Below are positions 21,331-32,997 of a stretch of DNA of 32,997 nt, in pieces. Position numbers and translations under genes: made by a program. The notes under the pieces are model-generated. The model was given only the letters and a program-made list of their open reading frames with translations, had not been told where the DNA came from and ran no database searches. Within the stretch, counting starts at the first letter, position 1. Every line of letters starts with the position of its first letter. Origin of the DNA: Trachelipus rathkii (lineage: Eukaryota > Arthropoda > Malacostraca > Isopoda > Trachelipodidae); contig JABUQX010021306.1 of assembly GCA_015478945.1 (NCBI GenBank), positions 1 to 32,997 of the forward strand, written 5' to 3'.

Positions 21331-21670
21331 ACTGTTTAAGTAATTGCATACAAAATTGCAGGAGTAAAACTTGCAATTTTTAAAAAACTTGATAATGAAA
21401 TTTCATTAATAATTTAGGCCTCTGATTAATGCACGAATTATGGCAACGATAAAAAATAAGACCTTCACCTTACCCCGTCTTCCTACATTAACACTCTGGA
21501 TAACAAGCCTAGTCAAAGACAAACTTCCTCCTTTTTAAATTATTGTAATTTAATAGAGTCTCTCTAAATTCAACTGGTGCTTTAAGTTTGAAATAATAGT
21601 TGTTCATTATTATAGAAATGTTAGTGTTGATATGAAAATTTATGCACATCCCTACACCTAGGCGATTGAT
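21331..21670. other. Unassigned unique sequence
   Basis: AT-rich, no open frame of note, no recognised repeat. Confidence 0.5.
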
Positions 21671-22070
21671 ATAGCGTTATATATAATTATACTATATATC
21701 ATATATATATTATATTAATATATTATTATATATAATTATATATATATATATAATATACGGTATATATATATATATTAGGTATATATATAGTATCAGTATA
21801 TATAATGTCAGATTATTTTATTTTATATTGTTATTTTTTATATTATATTTATTATTATTTTATTTTTTTATTTATATTTATTTATTTACTTATTTTATTA
21901 TTATTTTTATTGTTTTTTTTATTTTTTTCCGTTCTTTTCTTTTCTTTTATTCTCTTTCTTTTTTATTTTCTTTTTTCGTCTTTTTTCATTTTTGTCCATT
22001 ATATATATTTGTGGAGTTTTATGGTGGTTGTTAACTCTTTTTGCATTTCTGGATTAATAGGATATTGATT
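21671..22070. repeat. TA array followed by T-rich tract
   Basis: TA repeats to about 21805, then a T-dominated stretch rich in TTTTATT and TTTTCTTTT. The plus-strand open frames here encode only Phe/Leu/Ile/Tyr runs and are composition effects. Confidence 0.8.
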
Positions 22071-22221
22071 AAGTTTAGTATCCCGGAGCATCAAGTCGGA
22101 AAGGGGGAACCCCCCCTCCGACATACATTTTCCCTTATACCCTAAAAGTGAATGTGCCTTCTACCAGGTCCAATATTAATCCACAAGTGGAGCTTCCACA
22201 AGCCCCTCGACGGACCCTCCT
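22071..22221. other. Small GC-richer island
   Basis: About 150 bases of balanced composition between two very AT-rich stretches, containing an imperfect inverted repeat around GGGGGAACCCCCC (22098-22122) flanked by TCGGA and TCCGA. No open frame or RNA family recognised. Confidence 0.45.
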
Positions 22222-22410
22222 CTTATATATATATATATATTTATATATTATATATTATATATATAATATATGATATTAATATATATATATATATATAATA
22301 TTATTTATATATATAGTAATATGATATATTATATATAATATATATATATATATATATCATATATATATATTATATATATGATATAATATTTATTATTGTA
22401 TATACTATAA
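22222..22410. repeat. AT-dinucleotide array
   Basis: TA-dominated simple sequence. Confidence 0.88.
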
Positions 22411-22800
22411 TTTACAAATGAGTCCACATCTGCACCATCGTGCCTACTCGTGCTCAGCATCAGGTTATACATTACTACGAAACGATGCTATTTTTGCAAA
22501 ATTTTCTAATATAATTTTAAGATAGAAATTCTCATTTTTTTTTTGGCGAAATTGGTCAAATAAATAAAGATTATTAACATATAAATATAAAAGAATTAGC
22601 AAAGGTAAGAATAACCGCTATTAAATAACGCTTTAATCCATTAAACTGGCGGCATGTTTTCACTAGGGCCCATATTCGAATCGTGTCCGGACGAGTCTGC
22701 GCCATTTATTCAACAAGCATATATAGGGCAGTCATGCAACAACTCTCGAAAAACGTGCTGAATAAAGAAAATGATATAGAGAGAGGTACTCGAGTACTAT
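22411..22800. other. Unassigned unique sequence
   Basis: Mixed AT-rich sequence with no recognised coding or RNA feature. Confidence 0.5.
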
Positions 22801-23093
22801 CATTCTATTTATATATATCATAATATAGTACTATATATATATATATAATATACTAATATAAGCTATATATATATATATATATACTAATATATATAATATA
22901 TCTAAGTAACTATATATATATATATATAATATACAAGTTTAGATACATTTAAATACTATATATATATAATATATATATTACCCCTATAATATATAAATTA
23001 TTATATATACTATATATATACTATATAATTATAATATATATATATATCATATATATAATATAGGCCTATATATATATATATATATAGTAATAC

Positions 23094-23098
<5 letters not shown>
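22801..23098. repeat. AT-dinucleotide array
   Basis: TA runs leading up to the GT microsatellite. Confidence 0.85.

Positions 23099-23132
<34 letters not shown>
23099..23132. repeat. (GT)n microsatellite
   Basis: About 16 uninterrupted GT units directly following a TA array. Confidence 0.95.
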
Positions 23133-23279
23133 TTTGTACAATGTATTATCCCTGTGACTATAAAGGAACAAAGTAATTAATGCGGAGCTCCATTGTGCAA
23201 ATGTGAATAAATTTTCCAAATTTTTAAAGTTTCCCCTTTGGACGGTAATTATGCACTACCTTTTCTTATAATTTTCCCA

Positions 23280-23310
23280 CCAATCTTTTACTATATAAAT
23301 ATATCACTAT

Positions 23311-23376
<66 letters not shown>

Positions 23377-23500
23377 ATAATATATATAGTATATATATAA
23401 GTAAGTACTAATATTATTACTATATATATATAATATCATATAATATATATATATATATATATATATACTATATATATTTTAATTATTATAATTATAATTT
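23280..23500. repeat. AT-dinucleotide array
   Basis: Long TA run with few interruptions. Confidence 0.88.
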
Positions 23501-24320
23501 AATAAAAAAAATAGACCGAATTGGTATAAAACTGTATATAATATCATATATATAATGTATATGATATATATAGTAGAAGATTGGGGTAACCGCCCCTTCC
23601 CCTACGTATATATATATATATATGGAGATGTAACATTGCGTTACTGAGCACACGTAAAAGAAGATTAGTGTGTCTTATCTCACTTTCGACTGCTTGGCCA
23701 TGGCATCCTGCTATTACCACAACATCTCCACTCGTTTCTGTCTGACTCACCAGACCGAGAAATACTACCACACTGAGTAATTGTAAAATAAAAAAAAACG
23801 ATGCTTTTCAGAACTCACACCTTTAAAAAATATTTAACTCTGATTTTTCTCATTATATATATTTAAATCTGTTATGTTAAGTACTTTCTTCTCTCCTAAT
23901 CGTACATAATTTTATAGGCAAATAGAGAATCCATATACTTAACCTAACACAAACTAAAAAATATATAACTATTAAAAAAAGAAATGCACACATATTGTTT
24001 TTTATTTTTTCATTTTTTTCCAATAATATACAAATTTTTTCCAATATACCAACCATAGAATTCACCAATAACATGAAAGTTTAAACTTGTTAATTACACA
24101 GTTGTTTACACTAATCTTATTAAGAGTTAATTGAGGAAGCAGATATAAAATGCTATCGACAGGGGTAACATTCCTACTTATTTGTTTTTTGGCCGATTAC
24201 TAATGCTCACTTCGACTTGATGTAAACTACATTATTTGTTCGATATAATCATCGATTAATTATGTAAATAAAAATTTGAAAACCTTTCACACTATTTACT
24301 CTATGTTAATGACATGAATG
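23501..24320. other. Unassigned sequence, no supported gene
   Basis: Minus-strand open frames of 75 codons (23544-23771) and 65 codons (23877-24074) have no domain signature and no splice context. I see nothing else. Confidence 0.5.
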
Positions 24321-24560
24321 ACCATATATATATTAATATATATTAATATATATATATATTAATTACTATAATATATATTAATAATATTATATATATAATT
24401 AATTAATATATTATAATATATATATATTAATTAATATGAGTTAATTAATATATTATAATATAAATATTTATATAATAATATATAATATATATATATACAT
24501 GATATATATTAATAATATATGAATATATATATGCCGACTTTAATCATATATATAATACCT
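24321..24560. repeat. AT-rich TTAA/TATA array
   Basis: TATATTAATATA-type units repeated with variation. Confidence 0.85.
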
Positions 24561-26800
24561 TCTTAAAATGGAATGTAGTTGACATATAACATAGTACTCA
24601 TGAGGTAAAAATGTCGAAAAATGACGGCCGTACATACCACTAAACCGACGTCTGGACACTACCAGTGCACAGCGGTATATGTTAGTCCTAATAACCCTAA
24701 ACTCTCAATCCTGGCAACATTGCTTGCAACTTGAGGAGAGGAGGTGGAAAGTAGCAGCCAAAGTTTGCAAATATAAATTTGTCTTTTTTATTGATTTTTC
24801 TCTGGGTCTTTAGTATGAGACAGTTATTGTTTATATGTAATCTTTTTTTTTAAATAAACAGGTTTAAGTTTTTTAAGGGGCTACTGAGTGCTTCGGGGAG
24901 CGCCCGAACGGTGTGATATGAGGTGCGAGACGAATGGGGGTTAGAGAGGTATGCCCAAAAATCAAACACCGACGCGCTTCAGTGCGTATCTCTCTTCTCT
25001 CTGTTGTACGCACAGCAAGTAAGACAGAACGACTGTTTGCCTACTCTGTATATCCTAGAGCACCTGCTCAGGGTCAATCGTTCACGATGATAGAAAAAAA
25101 AAAAAACAAACTCTATATAAGTATCTCTATACGTCTATCTGTCTATGAAAAATAGTTCGAGAAAGAGATATTCACGATTGATATATTATTCGTTAACAAA
25201 ATTATATATCCGTTAACTATCCTTCAAATAAAAGAAGAAATCATTAACTTTTTCTTTCAATAAATCAAAAAATCTTATTATAAATTTGAGGTTGATACTA
25301 CTCACCCAAACTATAGAGCTGGCGTTAGCAAAGCGCTTCTAACTAATATAACGTATAATGTAAAAACATAACATACCCTTTGTATTTTATTTTATACTCA
25401 GGAGATGTAATAATAGAGAACATAGAAAACTATACTAGAATATATGAATCAAACACAAAATATATTGAGGCTATCTTAGATCTTATTAATTATTATCATA
25501 TTATTTAATATATTATTAGACACACTATAACCACAAAACGTACTGAAAGATATCTAAAGACTGCAAGAAAAAAAAAATAGATATATATAAAAAATAAAAA
25601 ATATATTCTAAACGTATATATATAATTTTCTTTAAACCTGCGTATCGTTTAGGGCTTAGTTTTTATCGAGTGGGTGTTGTGTATGGTTCTTTTATACCTC
25701 TCGTGGTAGTGAATTTTATTGTGAGTAGTTTTACTTTTCATTATCTGTAATAACGATTTTCATCGCGATGCGGGCACACTGGCACACTTTAATTTTCTGA
25801 ATGAGAGGAGTTGCAAAAAATGATCTATAAATTTTTTAAAATAAAATAGGTTTTACATTTTGTTAAGGAGTTTTGTTAGATATTACTATACAGAATCACA
25901 ATGAACACACGATATATATACTATATAACTTATGTTGAGTCGTGTCATCTTCTCTACGTTTGAATACCTACCGCACTCACAACAATTGATCACAAGAGAT
26001 AATAATTGTACCTGAGATCATGATACGAGGCCACCTATTGTGTTGACGACTATTGCTTACTGAATTGACTTTCTCTTAGATTTGAGAAATATAAGTAAAA
26101 TTTAACTCACTTAAACTATATCTTGTCAACAGTACCTCCCGATGCTAGGCTATACACAGGCACTGCCTTTACTTATGACTATTCACTACTTCTATGGGCT
26201 GTCACTCTGTATCCGCGCAATGGAGGATACTAGTAATAATTTTAAAATAATAAAACATTTATTTTGTTTATTTTATAATAGCTAGCTTACTTCACGTATT
26301 TAATGCTTATTGCTTTATTAAACACACTTTCATCTCTCAGGAACGATTTCGAAATGGTATATACGGGAGATGAAAGAGACTGTTAAGGTTTATTGAGGCA
26401 GAAATTGAGTGAAAGATATAAAGGTATTTTTGTTATGTATTGTTATTTTTAATATAGTATGAATATTTGAGGGGAATAACATTAGGGGGATAAGTGAGGG
26501 GAATGAGAGTAGTGATTATCGTGCCAGCCCTTTTGTTTGTGGTAGTTGTTGGTCGTTAATACTTAAATACTAATATTAAATAATTCTAATTATTCTATTT
26601 AATTACTTATTATTCTGAGATGTTATAAATATGTGACAGTATTTTTAATTACTTGCAGAAGTGCTTTATCATGTATTGAGCTTATTACGATGTAAAAATT
26701 TAATGAATTTATTGTTATATAGGTAAATCTTGTTAGGTAGGGATGAATGATTTGGCGTCAGATATTGAATGCGGATCTTTCCAGTTTACATATCAATCTT
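24561..26800. other. Unassigned sequence, no gene seen
   Basis: Mixed AT-rich sequence. The only open frame of note (24934-25155, plus, 73 codons) is not recognisable. I found no repeat array or RNA gene. Confidence 0.5.
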
Positions 26801-29500
26801 TTGTTATTATTGTTGATTATTGATATAGTTCTTAGTTATATTCATTAATTAATTATAATCCTTAATTTTATTTTATATATTATTTATTGACTTAGTATTA
26901 TTTATAGTTATATTAGATTTTAACGCACCTATTACTTTTGTTTCTTATTGATTAATATAGGATATTTAAAAAGATATATATATATTACTATTTTAGATTA
27001 TTTTTTATTTATGATTAATAAATTAATATAGTAGTGGTAATAATAATATATTATATTTATTTATAGTAGATATGATATATTTATATAATAATATTGATAT
27101 ATATCATGAATACGATATTAGTTATATATATTGTTAATTGGATGATTTATAGTGTATATATATATGAAGGTGTGTAGGTGTCTGTGTGTGCCTGATTTTT
27201 TATTAGGATAAGGTAATGTTTTATTTATTATTTTTTATTATATGGTAGGTGAATTTAAATGTAATAGTTAGTATCTTAGGAACATAAATTATAATATTTG
27301 TTATATTTAATATAGATATTTTATTTTTTATTTAGTTATAAGTGTGTTATTAAAGTGATAGGAGGGGTATATATTACGTAGTACATGTAAGTTATATTGT
27401 ATTATATTAACATTAATGTTGATGTATTTGAATATTAATTATTTTAGTATTTATTGAGGTAATAAGAATTTTTATTATTTTATTGGAGTTAGTATACTAT
27501 ATTTGAGTTAAGATATAATATTTAATATTATAATTTTTTAATTATGGGTGGACGTAGGTATATTTAGTTTAAATGTGTTATATGATTGAGTAATTCGATT
27601 AATATTTTAATAGGTTTCTGTAGAGAGATTGAGGAAATAATTGGGTGGAGAGAGAAAATGGAGTTATCCCACGTATGTCTATCGTCAATTTTGAACGTAG
27701 TACCACCTCTGATATAGACGGGTCGGGTTAGGGAGATATATAAAAGTATCTTTTATCAGTTTCACATTAAATTAAGAGTGAAAGATTGAATTGAAAGTGA
27801 TAGCTGATTGGAAGTATTTATCGAAACACTCCAGTGGAGATTCGTCCTGGTTATATATAGCACGACCGATGTGTGATGTATATATAGTTTTTGCAGAGAG
27901 ACGTGTCGTTATATAAATGATGAGGATGTAACGGTCTTTTATCTGCAAAAAATCGTTGCTTAAAGTTAGTTTTTATTTGAACAAAAAAGTCCACTAGGAT
28001 AATTAAGGAGAATGTGTTGTTTTATGTCGTACAGATAAGGTCTAATCATATGCTCATACCCACAAACCAGTGTGATGCGTAAAAATGGGATTTAGAAAGA
28101 GTTTTTTATATTAAATGGATAATTGAGAATTAGTAAGCAAGTTGTTAAAATTGATCAACACTGTGTGATTTTATAGGATATTGAGGCTGCGAAAAACTGA
28201 GAAAGGTGATCATGTCGGGGAGCACGTGAAGTATTAGCCGAGACTGTTTGTGGAGGTGGCATTGTGTATAAGCATAGTAATATGTGTCTTAAGGCGAGCG
28301 TGTCCATGTTATATATTTTTAAAGGAAACGGAAAAGTTGTCAGAGTGGGAAGAGGGGGAGAGTGAGCTGGTTAAGTAGCTCCCCGTATATGCTATAAACC
28401 AGTATGTTGGCATGTCTTTTGGGCAATGTAGCTCAATAAGTCCATAAATCTTAGTCATTTAAGACATGATTCTTAAATAATTGATTAATATGATGTGAGT
28501 ATCTGAAGTGGAATGATGTAATATTTAGATATTCACTCTCACTCACGATGAAGGAAGGGGTTACTCATATAAAGGGAGTAAAATATTATAAGTTTATATC
28601 GTTTGGTTTATATATTTCATATACATGTAAATCATGGTAACGATATATAAGTGTCTATATTCTATGGTAAAATTATATAGACAGACTCTCAAGGATTTTG
28701 ATTATTCTGCTATGAGTTTGAATTTATTTTGCACGACGCTCGTCGTCACATGAAGGTTTATGATTATATAATATATTATCGGGGTGATTTATTTATATCC
28801 AATTATTTAGTAAACTATATTAATAAATTTCTAGATAGTATAGCAATTAGTATAATTTTATATAATATGTATAGAGATCGAGTATAAGATAATTTCTTTT
28901 AGATATCTATACTATAAATAGTTAGAGTACGTATATTATTATATTATTAACTAATAATTTATATACATGTTTATATTCGGTAATATATATAATATATTTA
29001 TATTTATATCGAGGGTTACAAATATAAATCCACTTTAATACAACAAACCTTACCATTACTTTTATAATAGTTTGCTTTGTGAGATATAAGTAATGGATAT
29101 AATATATTATGGGACTATGTATATTATATATATATATATATATATTATTATACTGTTTTATTTATTTTATATATAAATAAGTAGTAAGTAAATGAAATAT
29201 GAATATTTAATTTAATATTAATTAATATATAATATATATATATATATTGGTATTTGGAATAATTATAATTAATTTTAAATTCCTTATACCTTTATTAATA
29301 TATATATATAAACATATATTTATATATTATAATTATATATTGGAGTAGTAATTAATAATCTTTACAGTAATGATAATTATTTATTATATGTAATAGATAT
29401 ACTATGACGTACATATGATTAATTATAATAATTATATTGTATTATTCATTAATTAGATTAGTTATATTATTTATTTATTTCAATGTGTATTCATGTTAGA
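26801..29500. other. AT-rich unassigned sequence
   Basis: Dominated by irregular TTAT, ATTA and TA runs, denser at 26.8-27.6 kb and 28.8-29.5 kb, with a more balanced part at 27.6-28.7 kb. No open frame with coding character on either strand. Confidence 0.55.
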
Positions 29501-32500
29501 CATATTAATGGTTTGTATACATTTCGATATAATTAATATACTGATCTAAGTAGTCACCGTAAGCCCTAGGAATTTTATTATGTTCCTACAGAGGGTTGGG
29601 GAGGTGCGAGGCCTTGAGGCGCTTATTTCCGCATAAAGTGGTTACAATTCTTCAGAGGATGAATTAATTATTAATATTATAATAATTATATATATCTATT
29701 ATTAATTAGAGTGCTGAACCCTAACTTAGTTTATTTCTCTTTTACGGTATTATTATTCACAATTAGTGTGTGTATTCATAAACGAGTAAGGTTTATACTA
29801 AATAGTTGTGATATTATCATTGATACTGTCATAAAACTATTGATATATATATATTTAATAAAATATTTTTCTAACTTAATTCCAGAACATTTCGTTCATC
29901 ACCTAATATTTGATGATATGAGGAGTATGAATAACTGTCACGATCACTAGTATTTTATTAGTAAAATTTAGAAGTAAAAAGTAAATAGTTATATAGTAAA
30001 GTTATATAAAAATAACTTATTGAGTAGTCTTGGAAACGTGTTGCATATCTCAATTAAATCATTTGATATTATTTTTAATTATGGTAAAATATAATTATTT
30101 ATATATTTTAATTTTTTAATGGTAAATATATTACTGAGAGTACTATTACAATAAATAAATAATTAATAAGATAATTATTACTCAATTACTATATAAATAT
30201 ATAAGTAAATATGAAATAATCTTCTTGAATATTTATGTTATTAATTAGATGGGTAATTATTAGAAAAGTTCTCATAAGGATCCAATAGCTACTCATGCCG
30301 CAAACGACGTAGTTTATAATAGTCCAAGGATTTTGTATTCTAAGGGAGCTCTGATCCCTCCTCGTTAATGACTTTACGAGAGAGAAGTATCAAAATATTT
30401 TTTCAATTTAGTCTCATGAGAAATCAGCGAGAAGTAAAGAAATCTTACTGAATGCTAAAACTTCCATAGATAAAGGACTTTTTTTTAGCAATATTTATTT
30501 CCACTAGATAATAATATTATTACCTGAGTAAATTCAACAGTTTTTATCATAACGTAACCTATTAATAATAATTGATTGCTTGAGAAATTAAAGGATTTCT
30601 TTGCCTAACTAATACTGTTTTGCTCGAGATATGTGTGTCAGAGAGATTACGGGCAAATATATCATCGCGTGAGCTAATGGTCGCTTTCATGTTTATATAA
30701 TAATTATCATAGTAAAGAGTTAGCTAATGTTATTTAGAAAAAGCCTCTCTTACTACCTTTTGTCACACTTATTTATTATGTCTCAATAGGTTTAACGAGG
30801 CCGAGTGCGATCGCAAGGTTTTAGTCTTCATTTGTTTAGTTCACGTAGCTAAACCATTGAGTAGGAGAGACGCTCATGCCATAAGATGAACACACATCTT
30901 AAGCGTTTGAGAGATGATGGCAACGGTCGGTGAGTGGCCTATGGGCGAAAGGGGGCGCTGTCGTTAACTGTCTCTCCTATAATAGATGGAGATTGCAATT
31001 TTTTTTTCTATATGCTTGATGCATTTACATAGGTCATTGGACGCGACAAATTTCTACTGTGTAATTTAAAGGATATATAAATAGCTTGAAGTGGAAAGAT
31101 CACTATGATATGAGTGCGTGTATGAGGTGGAGGGAGGCACTATTCATTTTCGGACTCTAGATGATTCTAGGCGAGAGCTAATAATAATATTTAATGAGCT
31201 ATATATCTCCAATGCCGTTGTGCAAAAGGATCGGAATACAACAACCTGAAGTATATCTGCGGCGACTCATCACTCAGATTTGGATTGGTGCATCTTGATG
31301 TAGGAACCTTGTACCATGGCAGAGAATATTACAAAAAGAATGTAAAGAAAGAATACTATATAAGTATATTGTTTACTGTAGTATATAACTTCTCGTAAGA
31401 TTCTTGTGAATTTAGTGTTATTTTATAATACTAAGCACTAGTCTGTCTATACTAATTTGATGTTAGCTATGTTTGTATATTTAGTGAGTCTTCTACAAAC
31501 TCTCTCTGAGATCTGTATCAATTCGTCATACTAATTTTATATTGTCGGAGAGAATAAAGTTGTATGAAGATGATAGTTCTATTCTAACTCTCATAAGTGC
31601 AACTTTTAGTCATTACTCACGAGCACTATATAAAGTGAGGGTTACACTCACAATATGATTAACTACTACTGGAATAATCAATGTTGCAACAAGTAATGAC
31701 AAGGTTTATTAATAATATATTATTACAGAAATAAGAATTATTATAGCATTAAGAAACTCACAATAATGTATTATGTATTGATAAAATATTTCTCCATAAA
31801 ATATACTTTAGATATAATACAGAGATATAGATATGATATTATAGTACTTTCGGTCATGATGAATAATAATAATTTATCACATCAAGGTCATAATTGCGCT
31901 TATTATTAATAGGCCCATCTTATTACTACAATCGCTGACGCCTATGATGCTATTATGTCTTTCGCATAAAAAATTTGATCGCTCTCATACATCAAAACTG
32001 CGAATAAATTCCTTAGTAGAACTCTTTACCAACAATTGCCTTAGTTCGCTACACAACTCTCATACTTGTGAGTTCTTATTGAGAGACGTGCTTCCAGTTG
32101 CCATTCATGTAAAAATAGAATACCTATCGTTGGTAACATTTTTTGAGGAGTTAAACAGTAGAGTCAAAATTGATTTCATTGTTGTGCTTCCATAAGAAAT
32201 GCATTTTGTTAGTGAGCGACGGTATTAGGCTGGAAACTGCACGTCTTATATCATTGTGATATAAAATCGAGAATTTGTGGCCGTTATTTTAAGAGTCCAT
32301 CGAAGCTACTCTTAAAAACGTCTATAGCAAGTCTTGAAAAATTGCCATTTTGAATTTCATATGATACTAAGAGTTGTAGGTATGCTCAAAAGATTTATAA
32401 ACAATTATTTCCCTAAAACCCCCCAACTACGTGATGAATTTCGTTCGTTTTCCCCCTTCTATATATATCTGAGTCTCATACTGAAGTAAACTTACGACAA

Positions 32501-32997
32501 AGCAGTTGTGTTCTACGAAACTCACTTACCGGAATATTTACTGAGTCAAGTCTACTCATGAGATCGAAAGTATCCGTCCATCTCCTTTAGCTTTAATAAT
32601 AAATTATATATATTCACTACAGTATTATTTAAAATATTTTTATTCACGTGAGATAGTTTTATTCACATATGAATGCATAAGCTTATATTATATTACTATA
32701 ATATTTATAATATATATGATACTTCTCTTTACCAAAATTGGATCGCCCACCTAACGGCTGGCAACTTTCCTGACACTATCTGAAGTAATATCGCAGATCA
32801 AAAGAAGCAAATTAGATATCATTAGCAAATAATCCTACTCACAAGGGTAAAAGGCGAAGTATCTAACTATTCACTATCACTCTCGTAGTACTATATTTCG
32901 CTAGTTATATATAATCAAGATACATTGAGTTAAGACACTAAAGTAATAATAAAGAAATCATATGTAGTCTATTATACTTGATATTAGGCTATTCAGC
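29501..32997. other. Unassigned sequence to the window end
   Basis: AT-rich unique sequence. The plus-strand open frames at 29711-29950 (79 codons) and 31944-32195 (83 codons) carry no motif I recognise. No tRNA-like, repeat-array or transposon-end structure was evident. Confidence 0.5.

Noticed and set aside
21805..22068. 87-codon plus-strand open frame resembling a membrane protein
   Set aside because: Its Phe/Leu/Tyr runs come from a T-rich tract. Two frames give the same kind of product.

Overview
This is an AT-rich animal genome window holding one recognisable protein-coding gene, on the minus strand. The rest is AT-dinucleotide arrays, trinucleotide and purine-rich repeats, and sequence in which I see no gene. 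Split codons and GT-AG introns are ordinary for a metazoan nucleus. The gene's domain order is C-type lectin end, LDLa, three CUB, sushi modules, EGF-CA, F5/8C, EGF, sushi modules, F5/8C, two HYR, sushi, then GCC2/GCC3-like traces. As I recall it, this is the order of Uninflatable (Uif), an apical, EGF-rich single-pass membrane protein of arthropod epithelia needed for tracheal inflation in Drosophila. An arthropod host is therefore my inference, not something proven here. No species is assigned.

Layout. Bases 1-5100 are AT arrays, two purine-rich tracts and unassigned sequence. Bases about 5100-6893 hold the damaged downstream (3') continuation of the gene, with domain fragments scattered over different frames. 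Bases 6988-15435 hold 11 consecutive clean exons (15257-15435, 14679-15070, 14091-14275, 12797-13107, 12467-12677, 12202-12381, 11573-11755, 10869-11077, 10359-10509, 9845-10047, 6988-9666). They total 4883 bases and read through 1627 codons without a stop, and every one of the 10 introns between them is GT-AG with matching phase. Bases 15436-32997 should contain the 5' end of the gene (signal peptide and first half of the lectin domain), but I found only one weak candidate, near 17.3-17.4 kb. The rest of that side is AT arrays and unassigned sequence.

The introns are striking. Five of the ten carry (AAT)n/(ATT)n arrays. One 119-base intron is almost nothing else, and another has both splice sites touching the repeat. 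One intron carries two oppositely oriented arrays that could form a long hairpin. A 25-base minisatellite fills one intron, and a stray copy lies in another intron about 1.3 kb away. A purine-rich minisatellite fills much of a third.

The sharp change from an intact 1627-codon frame to a frame broken every few dozen codons, at about 6.86 kb, looks more like a change in assembly quality (for example uncorrected long-read gap filling) than biology, but genuine decay of the 3' half is not excluded. I found no RNA gene, CRISPR array, complete transposon or novel multigene system.
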